The notes under the pieces were generated by a model. The model was not told where the DNA came from. It ran no database searches and saw nothing but the letters and a program-made list of their open reading frames with translations. A DNA stretch of 64,000 nucleotides, taken from Clostridiales bacterium (lineage in GTDB: Bacteria; Bacillota; Clostridia; Oscillospirales; CAG-272). Below, piece by piece: positions 9,352 through 17,293 of this stretch. The stretch spans positions 129,175-193,174 of the forward strand of contig DPGK01000029.1 in assembly GCA_003523225.1 (NCBI GenBank), in the 5' to 3' direction. Each line of letters starts with the position of its first letter. The first letter of the stretch is position 1. The position numbers and the translations under genes are program-made.

Positions 9352-10459
9352 TTTTCCCTCCAAAGTGTTTGCGGTAAATTTCTGTTTTTTCTTCATCCGA
9401 CAGCACATAAGGGCTGTTCGTGTAATTTTTTGCGTTGCTTATCAGCGAAACGCGCTCGGCGATCTCCGCGTCGGTGAAGTGCAGTCTGACGGCGGCGAGG
9501 GAAGGCAGATATTCTGCAAGCAGCGAGGGTTTTGTGCCGATACCGGCGGCAAATGCGTCGATCAGAGCCGCGCCTTCGGGAGTTCTGCGGTTGTACTCAA
9601 TATAGTCGCCGTGGAAGACCGCGCACGCTCTGCCATGCGGAATGCCGTCGAGCAGAGTCAGGCTGTATCCGAGCGGATGCGGGAATCCCGTCCCGGTGAT
9701 GCTTATCGCCGCACCTGCGGCGCAGGAGGCACAGGCAAGAGCGTCCCGCATATCCGGCGTAAAGGTGTCGGGATATTCCGACAGCACATCCCATATCGCG
9801 CGTCCCGCATAAAGCGAGAGCATACGCGAAAGATCGTTTGATTTAGGCGAAAGATATGACTCCATCGCGTGCGCCATGGCGTCAAGCGCGGTGCTTATCG
9901 TGCCGTCGCGCCCCACCGATTCGGTGTATGCGGGGTCAAGAAAAGCCACGCGCGCCCATGCTCCGCGCGAGGAGTAGGTCTTTTTATGTCTGCCGTCGGG
10001 AAGGGTAAGCACCGAATAGGGGTTGGCTTCGCTGCCGGTTCCGGCTGTGGTGGGGATAAGCACTATGGGAAGAGGTGGGTTTTGCAGCTTTTCTGGTATA
10101 TACAGCTCCTCGGGTGCTATAGTGGGATTTGCCGCGAATGCAGCGACGGCTTTGGCGCTGTCCATTGCCGAGCCTCCGCCTATGCCGATCACAAAATCTG
10201 CTCCCAGCGCGGCGGCGCGAAGCCCCATGTCGTACGCCGATGAAAGCGGTGGATTCGGCAGCGCTCCGTCAAGTATGTCGCAGGCTATTCCAAGGGATGA
10301 CAGCGCCCGCGTCACGTCGCCGAGCGCCCCGGAGGCATGCGCGCTGTGCTTGCCGCATACCACGGCGGCGTGCCTTCCGAGCTTCAGCTCATTCGGGCGG
10401 GAGGCGACGCATCCGCGCCCGGAAATTATTTTTACAGGTATGTCTATTGAAAACATCAT
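9344..10459 (-). CDS. Iron-containing alcohol dehydrogenase
   Basis: A 371-aa group III dehydrogenase. It shows the NAD-binding GIGGGSAMDSAKAVA, the IPTTAGTGSEAN loop, and the metal-binding helices LDAMAHAMESY, FPHPLGYSL and GIPHGRACAVFHGDYIEYN, with the Asp and three His ligands expected of the Fe-ADH family. The start was placed at the first of two tandem ATGs (10459/10456), behind an AAAGG site. The longer reading to 10585 adds a segment with no family similarity. It is coupled to araD by overlap, so it may reduce an aldehyde or ketose made from pentoses, for example as a lactaldehyde or glycolaldehyde reductase. The substrate cannot be fixed from sequence. A TATAAT-like box on the minus strand is at 10513-10508. 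Confidence 0.85.
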   Translation of the reverse strand: MMFSIDIPVKIISGRGCVASRPNELKLGRHAAVVCGKHSAHASGALGDVTRALSSLGIACDILDGALPNPPLSSAYDMGLRAAALGADFVIGIGGGSAMDSAKAVAAFAANPTIAPEELYIPEKLQNPPLPIVLIPTTAGTGSEANPYSVLTLPDGRHKKTYSSRGAWARVAFLDPAYTESVGRDGTISTALDAMAHAMESYLSPKSNDLSRMLSLYAGRAIWDVLSEYPDTFTPDMRDALACASCAAGAAISITGTGFPHPLGYSLTLLDGIPHGRACAVFHGDYIEYNRRTPEGAALIDAFAAGIGTKPSLLAEYLPSLAAVRLHFTDAEIAERVSLISNAKNYTNSPYVLSDEEKTEIYRKHFGGKNA

Positions 10460-10614
10460 AGTCTCAGCCTTTCCCGCGCATTGTACGCGGACAAAATTAC
10501 TCCATGTATTATACACCGAAATTATTAACCGGATGTGAATAGCAAAAATAACCGCTTGAAATATAGTGAATATATTTGATTCCATATATTTTTTTATATA
10601 CTATAAAAAAAGTG

Positions 10615-10643
10615 TTGAAATCGCGCGCGAATTGTGGTAATAT
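10615..10643 (+). promoter_or_regulatory. Sigma-A promoter of the cdaA operon
   Basis: TTGAAA (10615-10620), 17 bases, TAATAT (10638-10643). The cdaA start codon is 40 bases further on. Confidence 0.65.
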
Positions 10644-10683
10644 AATAATATTGATTTAACTTACATTAGGCAAGGAAGCTGAA

Positions 10684-11628
10684 ATGGTTGCTGTTTCGAC
10701 ATTTTTTGAGAAACTCGGGGATTTTTTCACCTCTGCCGCCGAGTTCTGCAATTCATATATTCTCGACGCCCTGCGTGGCTTTACGTTCGCGGACGCGCTT
10801 GATATACTGATCCTTTCCGCGATACTTTTTTATATTTACCGATTCATACGCAACCGGCGCGCCGGAAGGCTTGCCATCGGTCTGCTTTTTGTGATCGCGG
10901 TGATGCTGTTGAGCATCGCCCTTAACCTCAAGGCGCTGAAATTTGTGCTTCAGAACTTTTATCAGGTCGGCATGATCGCCATAATTGTGATCTTTCAGTC
11001 TGACCTTCGTGCGGCGCTGGAGCGCTTCGGTACTACGCCTATCAAGGGCTTACGAAGTATGAATGCCGGAGAGATGAAAAAGATCGTCGAAATGGCGGAT
11101 GTGCTGAGTGAGGCGGCGGATGCAATGGCACGCAGCCGCACCGGCGCTCTCATTGCCATTGAGCGCAACACAAAGCTCGGCGAGCATCTGGGGCAGGGAG
11201 TGGTTCTGAACGCTGAAATGTCCGCTCCGTTGCTTCGAAATATTTTCGTCAACAAAGCTCCTCTGCACGACGGCGCCGTTATCGTGCGCGGCCGCCGCAT
11301 ATACGCCGCGGGTTGTTATCTGCCGCTGTCATCAAAGGACGTAAATAAGGATCTCGGCACGCGACACAGGGCGGCGCTGGGTCTCAGCGAGGTCAGCGAC
11401 GCGGTAGTGATAGTTGTTTCGGAGGAGACCGGAACAATATCAATTGCGGTTGACGGTGAGCTTGAGCGTAACTTCACGTACGCCACACTCAAGCAGCAGC
11501 TTGTAAAATATCTTGTGCCGGACGAAGGGCCGGTAAAGAAGATCAGCAGACGCGCCAGACGCGCCGCGGAACGCCTTGAAAAAGAAAAAGCCGCGGACGG
11601 CGCGGAAAACAAGGAAAAGAAACGGTAA
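10684..11628 (+). CDS. cdaA: Diadenylate cyclase CdaA
   Basis: A 314-aa membrane enzyme that condenses two ATP into cyclic di-AMP, the messenger controlling potassium and osmolyte balance and cell-wall stability in Firmicutes. Three N-terminal transmembrane helices lie at about residues 29-50, 55-80 and 85-105. They are followed by a coil and the DAC (DisA_N) domain. The catalytic DGA is at 196-198 and the RHR motif at 227-229 (GTRHRAALGLSE). The C-terminus is Lys/Arg/Glu-rich. cdaR follows after 18 bases. In most Firmicutes glmM comes next, but here a flavoprotein gene does. Confidence 0.95.
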   Translation: MVAVSTFFEKLGDFFTSAAEFCNSYILDALRGFTFADALDILILSAILFYIYRFIRNRRAGRLAIGLLFVIAVMLLSIALNLKALKFVLQNFYQVGMIAIIVIFQSDLRAALERFGTTPIKGLRSMNAGEMKKIVEMADVLSEAADAMARSRTGALIAIERNTKLGEHLGQGVVLNAEMSAPLLRNIFVNKAPLHDGAVIVRGRRIYAAGCYLPLSSKDVNKDLGTRHRAALGLSEVSDAVVIVVSEETGTISIAVDGELERNFTYATLKQQLVKYLVPDEGPVKKISRRARRAAERLEKEKAADGAENKEKKR

Positions 11629-11646
11629 GGAGGCGCAAAAGGTCGT

Positions 11647-12735
11647 ATGAAAAAAAGATCTGCCGAAAACGAATATTCAGAATACGACGCAGCGGATCAG
11701 TACTCCGAAACAGGTCGGGACAGTCGCGGCGGCTTGCAGATAATTGCGCGTATTGTGTGTCTTTTGCTTGCTTTTGCCATCTGGCTTTATGTCATTGACA
11801 ACGATTCCGACGACTACGAAAAGACATTTACGCTTATTGCCGTTGAGGTCGAGGGCAGTGAAACGCTTGCTGACGCAAGCAACATGTCGGTCATAAATCT
11901 TGAGGAGAGCGCCGTCAGCGTTACGGTGCGCGGCAAACGCAGCGAGATAAACGCGCTCACCTCCGAGGATTTTCGCGCATATGTGAATGTAGGCGGTATA
12001 ACCACTGCCGACAGGCATCTTGTTCCTGTGTCTGTTGACCTGCCTGCCGGAGTCGAAAGGATAAACACAGAACCGTCTGCGGTCAATATTTACACCGACG
12101 TACTTGCCTCCCGCGAGGTTCCCGTGGAGGTCGTTCCGCGGTATATAATTGATTCCTCCTATACGATCGGAAAGATCGAAAAGAGCGCGGATACCGTTAC
12201 GGTCAGCGGACCCAAGAACCTGCTTGAAAGGATCGCGGCGCTGAGAGCCGTGATCGAAATGGGCGAGATAACCACAGGCGTGATAGCCACCGGAGTCCTT
12301 GAGCCGGTCGATAAGGACGGGCTGGCAGTGGACAGCAAGTATCTGCGCCTCGGTACGCAGGATATCACGGTATCTCTTGAGGTCTACACCGACAAAACGG
12401 TGCCGCTTGCGGCGGAGCTTTCCCCCGGCTTTTCGTCGTCGCTTTACCGCGGCTGTACTATAACGCCCGCCTCGGTGACTCTGCGCGGAGACCCGAAGCT
12501 GCTTGCCGCGGTCGATAAGGTCGTTATCCTCAATATTCTGTCGGACGAAAAGGACAGTTACACGGTAACGCTTACCGCTTCAATGCTGCCGGCAGGGATA
12601 AGTTTTGTCGAAAATCCGGGGTCGGCTGAGGTGCGCCTGATATTTGACGCGCCGGAGACAACTGCTCCGCCGGAGACTGCCGCAATTCCAGCGGACGGAA
12701 ACGATCCTGAAGAGGATATTGAAATTCCCGAGTGA
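11647..12735 (+). CDS. cdaR: CdaA regulator with YbbR domains
   Basis: A 362-aa protein with one N-terminal transmembrane helix (about residues 33-50) and an extracytoplasmic stretch of YbbR-like beta repeats. Recognisable elements include VTVRGKRSEINAL, VEVVPRY, VTVSGPKNLL and VTLRGDPKLL. The acidic and Pro/Thr tail is probably disordered. CdaR binds the CdaA membrane part and modulates c-di-AMP output, and the adjacency to cdaA supports this assignment. The start codon follows an AAGGAGGC site. Confidence 0.9.
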   Translation: MKKRSAENEYSEYDAADQYSETGRDSRGGLQIIARIVCLLLAFAIWLYVIDNDSDDYEKTFTLIAVEVEGSETLADASNMSVINLEESAVSVTVRGKRSEINALTSEDFRAYVNVGGITTADRHLVPVSVDLPAGVERINTEPSAVNIYTDVLASREVPVEVVPRYIIDSSYTIGKIEKSADTVTVSGPKNLLERIAALRAVIEMGEITTGVIATGVLEPVDKDGLAVDSKYLRLGTQDITVSLEVYTDKTVPLAAELSPGFSSSLYRGCTITPASVTLRGDPKLLAAVDKVVILNILSDEKDSYTVTLTASMLPAGISFVENPGSAEVRLIFDAPETTAPPETAAIPADGNDPEEDIEIPE

Positions 12736-12790
12736 GAAGACTTGCGCAATTTTTAGTTTAGCTGACATGAGCAGCTGATACGGAGATCTA

Positions 12791-14437
12791 TTGCATATGA
12801 GCAGAATAACGCTTCGCCGACTGTTGACCGGAACCATTGTGCTCCCCTTTACAGCCGGCGATGCGGCGGCTTTTGACGCCGCCGCAAGAATGATGAAGCG
12901 AGTGGGAGCGGACGGGGTTCCGCTTCGTTTTCACCTTTACAGAAAATCGGTGGACGCAAGGCGGAGGGATATGATCCGTTTTGTGTACACCTTTGCGGTC
13001 GAAGCCGACGAGCCTTTTACCATTGACTCACGCCGTGCCGCCGATGAAGGAATAAGGGAATACCCCGACGATTCCTTTGCAATATTCCGTGGGGGTAGCC
13101 CGATGAAGGCGCCGCCGCTTGTGGTGGGCATGGGACCCGCCGGAATGTTTGCCGCGCTGATGCTTGCGGAGCAGGGATACCGTCCTGTGATAATCGACCG
13201 CGGTGACGCTACCGAGGAGAGAGTACGCAGGGTCGGGATATTCTTTGCGGGCGGCGCGCTTGACCCGGAGTCGAACGTTCAGTTCGGCGCGGGGGGAGCA
13301 GGCACATTTTCGGACGGCAAGCTTGTCACACGCATCGGTGACCCACACACCTCCTATATTATGCGCCGCCTTTGCGAGTTCGGCGCGCCGGAGGAGATCA
13401 TGTGGCGCTCAAAGCCCCATGTGGGTACTGATCTGTTGCGCGGTGTGGTAAGCCGTCTGCTTTCGCGTATTGAGGAATGCGGCGGAAGTCTTATCTGCCG
13501 CTGTCGCCTTGACGGAATAGACGAGTTGCCGGACGGAAGCCTTGCGGCTCATACCTCGCGCGGCGATATACACTGCGGTGCGGCGATCCTTGCCACCGGA
13601 CACAGCGCAAGAGACACATACGAATATCTTATCTCAAGCGGCTATTCCGTAGAGCGCAAGCCTTTTTCGGTCGGTGTGCGTGTGGAGCATCTGTGTGAGG
13701 ATATTGACCGTGCAATGTTCGGCGCTCACGCCGGGGATGAGCGGCTCGGGCACGCCGAATATACTCTTTCCGACACCAAGGGAGAGCGCGGCGTTTATAC
13801 CTTCTGTATGTGTCCCGGCGGGGAGGTCATTGCGGCTGCGAGCGAGGAAGGCGGCGTTGTGGTAAACGGCATGAGCGCCCACGCGCGCGACGGCAGAAAT
13901 TCCAATTCCGCGCTTGCAGTCAGCGTTCTGCCGTCCGATTGCGGTACGTCTCCGCGCGACGGCATAGAATATCAGCGCCGACTTGAGCGCGCGGCATTTG
14001 CCGCAGGAGGCAGTGATTATTCCGCCCCGATAGAAACAGCGGGCGATTTTATGGCGGGAAAGCGCCCGGAAGGGGCAGTGCTTTCCGAGCCGGGAAGGAT
14101 AATTCCCACATATACACGCGGTGCATGGCGCACTGCAGACCTTTGGCGCGTGCTGCCGGAGGGTATCTGCCGCGGGCTTTGCCGCGGACTTGAAGTTTTC
14201 TCATCCCGCATCAAGGGCTTTGGCGCGCCGGATGTTATACTGTCGGGAGTGGAAACACGAACCTCAGCTCCGGTGCGTATACTGCGTGGAGAGAACGGGC
14301 GCGCGCCGGGCAAAGGCGCGGTCTATCCCTGCGGAGAGGGCGCGGGATATGCCGGAGGCATAACGAGCGCGGCGCTTGACGGTCTTAAGACCGCACTTGC
14401 GGTAATTGCCGCAAACGCTCCGCCGTGCGGGAAATAA
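12791..14437 (+). CDS. FAD-dependent dehydrogenase (COG2509 family)
   Basis: A 548-aa uncharacterised flavoprotein. An N-terminal region of about 100 residues precedes the Rossmann motif VVGMGPAGMFAALMLAEQG. This is followed by the family-specific NVQFGAGGAGTFSDGKL stretch and, at the end, GEGAGYAGGITSAALDGL. Such proteins are common and conserved in Clostridia, but their reaction is unknown. The start is ambiguous. The TTG at 12791 lies 5 bases after a CGGAGA site, while the ATG at 12797 (giving 546 aa) has a longer 11-base spacing. It sits between cdaR and the RseC-like gene in what appears to be one transcription unit. Confidence 0.85.
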   Translation: MHMSRITLRRLLTGTIVLPFTAGDAAAFDAAARMMKRVGADGVPLRFHLYRKSVDARRRDMIRFVYTFAVEADEPFTIDSRRAADEGIREYPDDSFAIFRGGSPMKAPPLVVGMGPAGMFAALMLAEQGYRPVIIDRGDATEERVRRVGIFFAGGALDPESNVQFGAGGAGTFSDGKLVTRIGDPHTSYIMRRLCEFGAPEEIMWRSKPHVGTDLLRGVVSRLLSRIEECGGSLICRCRLDGIDELPDGSLAAHTSRGDIHCGAAILATGHSARDTYEYLISSGYSVERKPFSVGVRVEHLCEDIDRAMFGAHAGDERLGHAEYTLSDTKGERGVYTFCMCPGGEVIAAASEEGGVVVNGMSAHARDGRNSNSALAVSVLPSDCGTSPRDGIEYQRRLERAAFAAGGSDYSAPIETAGDFMAGKRPEGAVLSEPGRIIPTYTRGAWRTADLWRVLPEGICRGLCRGLEVFSSRIKGFGAPDVILSGVETRTSAPVRILRGENGRAPGKGAVYPCGEGAGYAGGITSAALDGLKTALAVIAANAPPCGK

Positions 14438-14521
14438 ATAACGCGGCTTTACCGGAGGAGCTTCGACACACGCCGATCCGGTATCAAGAATCAATTGAAC
14501 TGAAAGGTACGGTCTGAAAAT

Positions 14522-14989
14522 ATGAAAAGCGAGGGCAGGGTAGTAAGTCTTGACGGAAGGTATGCCGTTGTCGCCACCGAAAGACGGGCGGCATGTGATG
14601 GCTGTCATAAAAGAGAAGAGGACGGCACCTGCTCCGTGTGTACTCTCCTTGGCGGCGAGCGGCGGCTTGACACCCGTGCGCTCAACCGTGCCGGCGCAAA
14701 GGTTGGGGATACTGTGGCGCTTGAGAGCAGCTCCGGGAGGATGCTCGGTTATGCGGCGCTGGTCTTTCTTCTCCCCTGCGTGCTTGCCATCGCGGCGTAT
14801 CTGATCTCCTCCCGCTTTACCGGAAGCGAAACTCTGCTGGCGCTTTCCGCGCTCGGAGGCCTGGCTCTGGGGCTTGCCGCAGCGGCGCTTTATTCGAAAT
14901 TCTGCGCGCGCGACCGGGTAGATGTCGTGATAACAGAGATCATAAATACAGAGACAACGGATCCCGCAGACGCAGATTCAAATAATTAA
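14522..14989 (+). CDS. RseC/MucC family membrane protein
   Basis: A 155-aa protein with the RseC_MucC layout. An N-terminal beta domain carries a four-cysteine cluster (C-x2-C-x8-C-x2-C in ACDGCHKREEDGTCSVC). A VGDTVALE strand follows, and then two hydrophobic helices at about 77-98 and 108-126. In proteobacteria RseC belongs to the SoxR-reducing system with Rnf-type electron transfer. In Clostridia the family often accompanies Rnf genes, but none is seen in this window. Its position next to a flavoprotein hints at a redox role. Confidence 0.75.
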   Translation: MKSEGRVVSLDGRYAVVATERRAACDGCHKREEDGTCSVCTLLGGERRLDTRALNRAGAKVGDTVALESSSGRMLGYAALVFLLPCVLAIAAYLISSRFTGSETLLALSALGGLALGLAAAALYSKFCARDRVDVVITEIINTETTDPADADSNN

Positions 14990-15013
14990 TAGTGTAAGGT
15001 ACATACTGAATAT

Positions 15014-17293
15014 ATGGATATAAATAAAGCTTCAAAAGAAAAACGCTGGGAGCTGCGCGGAGGCATTCCCGACGCTCAGGGCGAGGCGGAAATTGCCGCG
15101 ATAAGCGCGGCGGTCGGTGTTTCGCCTATTGCCGCACGGCTGCTTTGGGGACGCGGTTGCCGGACTCCGGAGGCGGCAAAGAGCTTCCTTTCAATGGGAG
15201 ACACGCTGCTGCACGACCCGTATCTTCTGCCCGGAATGAGCGAGGCGGTGGAACGTATCGGGCGTGCGCTTGAAAATCCCGAGGAGCATATTGTGATATA
15301 CGGGGATTACGATGTGGACGGAGTAACCTCCGTCAGTGCGCTTTACCTTTACCTGCGGGAAAGAAATCCCGATGTGTGTCTTGAATATTACATCCCGAGC
15401 CGCAGTGAGGAGGGATACGGAATGTCCTGCGCCGCAGTCGACACTCTTGCCTCGCGCGGCGCAACGCTGATAATCACCGTTGATACCGGAATCACCGCCG
15501 AGGATGAGGTGGACTATGCAACATCCCTCGGAATTGACGTCATAGTGACCGATCACCACGAGTGCCGTGAAACGCTGCCCCGCGCGCTGGCTGTCATAGA
15601 CCCTCACCGTTCGGACAGCCCGTATCCTTTTTGCGAGCTTGCGGGAGTTGGGGTGGTGTTCAAGCTCATCTGCGCCTGCGAGATCGACCTGTGCCGCCGC
15701 CGTGGCGAGCCTGAGATCGACGGAGTGCGCCGCGCCTTCCGCGGGTGGGCGGATCTTGCCGCCATAGGCACTATTGCCGATGTAATGCCGCTGAGGGATG
15801 AAAACCGCATGATAGTGGCATACGGGCTTACGCGCATTGAGCGCACCGAGCGTCCCGGACTTGCCGCACTGCTTGAGGCGGCGCAGTCCGGTCAGGGCGT
15901 AAAGAGCGCTGACGGAGCGTCCTCCGCTCCCAAAAAACGGCGTATCAACGCCGGGTATATAGGATTTGGCATTGCGCCGCGGATAAACGCGGCGGGAAGA
16001 ATGGCTGACGCCGGCATCGCCGCCGATCTCTTTCTTACCTCGGACTCAGAGCGTGCGGCGCAGCTTGCCGTGCGGCTTTGCGAGATAAACCGCGAGCGTC
16101 AGACTGAGGAAAACCGCACCGCCGAGGAGGCATTCGCCAAGATAGAGGCGGAATGCGATCCCGCCAAGGACCGTATCATAGTCGTCGCGGACGACGGATG
16201 GCAGCAGGGGATCATCGGTATCGTTGCTTCACGAGTGGTTGAGCGGTATGGAATGCCTGCGATCCTTATCACCTTCAACGGTGCAAAAAAACAGTATGGG
16301 TCAGAGGGGGACGATGAGCCCTCCCCGGATGATATTGGAAAAGGCTCGGGAAGAAGCATCAAGGGGCTTAATCTGTGCGATGCGCTGGCTTCCTGCTCGG
16401 ATATACTTACAAGGTACGGCGGACATGAGCTTGCCGCGGGACTTTCCGTGGAGCGCGGAAGAATTGATGAGCTGCGCCGCCGTCTCAACGAATACGCAAG
16501 CGCCTGTCTTGACGGCGGGGAAATAAAGCTTGCGGTTTCCGCCGACTGCGAGGTCAAGGGCGACGACCTGACTATGGAGCTTGCCGAGGAGCTGCGCGCT
16601 TTTGAGCCTTGCGGAGTTGCCAATCCGACGCCTGCGTTTATTCTTCGCAGCGCCGCTGTAATGCGCATTTCCCCGATAGGAGCGGGAAAGCACACAAAGC
16701 TCACTCTTAACGCTGACGGCAATGTGCTGGGCGCGGTCTGGTTCGGAATGCCGGCGTCGTCGCTTGACTTCCATGAGAATGACCGCATAGACCTTATCTT
16801 CAATCTTGACATAAACGAATTTCGCGGATCATCCTCCCTTCAGCTGCTTGTATGCGACGCGCGGCTGTGCGCCGGACGACGTGAGGCGCGGGCGCGGCAG
16901 AGATGCCGTTTTGACGAGATACTTGCCGGAGCAGATTTTGACGAGTCGGAGGATGTGCTGCCATCGCGCCAGGATTTTGCCCGTGTTTACCGCGCTCTGG
17001 CGCATGAGCTGAGATCCGGGCGGGACGCCTTTACCGACGAGACTGCAATGTGGCTTATAAACCGGGGATCTGACGGGTCGGGGCGGGAAAAGGAAACGAT
17101 ATGCTACTCCAAATTCCGTGCAATACTTGCGGTATTCGGGGAAATGAATATATTCGAGGTCGGCGAGCCGACTCCGGGAAGCTTCCGTATAACGGCGCTT
17201 CCCTCGACGGGAAAGATTAATCTTGAAAGCTCCCGTCTGCTCAGCCGGCTGCGCGGTCAGTGCCGGAAGCACGGCGGCGCGGGACAATCATGA
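15014..17293 (+). CDS. recJ: Single-stranded-DNA-specific exonuclease RecJ
   Basis: A 759-aa 5'-3' exonuclease of recombination and repair. It has the DHH phosphoesterase motifs IYGDYDVDGVTS (about 95-106), ITVDTG and VTDHHE. The DHHA1 domain carries the glycine motif RYGGHELAAGLS (about 471-482), and an OB-fold region follows. The protein is longer than the 560-580-residue core form, with about 150 extra C-terminal residues of clostridial type. The stop codon overlaps the next gene's ATG as ATGA, so relA translation is coupled. Confidence 0.93.
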   Translation: MDINKASKEKRWELRGGIPDAQGEAEIAAISAAVGVSPIAARLLWGRGCRTPEAAKSFLSMGDTLLHDPYLLPGMSEAVERIGRALENPEEHIVIYGDYDVDGVTSVSALYLYLRERNPDVCLEYYIPSRSEEGYGMSCAAVDTLASRGATLIITVDTGITAEDEVDYATSLGIDVIVTDHHECRETLPRALAVIDPHRSDSPYPFCELAGVGVVFKLICACEIDLCRRRGEPEIDGVRRAFRGWADLAAIGTIADVMPLRDENRMIVAYGLTRIERTERPGLAALLEAAQSGQGVKSADGASSAPKKRRINAGYIGFGIAPRINAAGRMADAGIAADLFLTSDSERAAQLAVRLCEINRERQTEENRTAEEAFAKIEAECDPAKDRIIVVADDGWQQGIIGIVASRVVERYGMPAILITFNGAKKQYGSEGDDEPSPDDIGKGSGRSIKGLNLCDALASCSDILTRYGGHELAAGLSVERGRIDELRRRLNEYASACLDGGEIKLAVSADCEVKGDDLTMELAEELRAFEPCGVANPTPAFILRSAAVMRISPIGAGKHTKLTLNADGNVLGAVWFGMPASSLDFHENDRIDLIFNLDINEFRGSSSLQLLVCDARLCAGRREARARQRCRFDEILAGADFDESEDVLPSRQDFARVYRALAHELRSGRDAFTDETAMWLINRGSDGSGREKETICYSKFRAILAVFGEMNIFEVGEPTPGSFRITALPSTGKINLESSRLLSRLRGQCRKHGGAGQS

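Noticed and set aside
17260..17289. Upstream start of relA within recJ
   Set aside because: No ribosome site and no family similarity. The ATGA overlap at 17290 is the natural junction.
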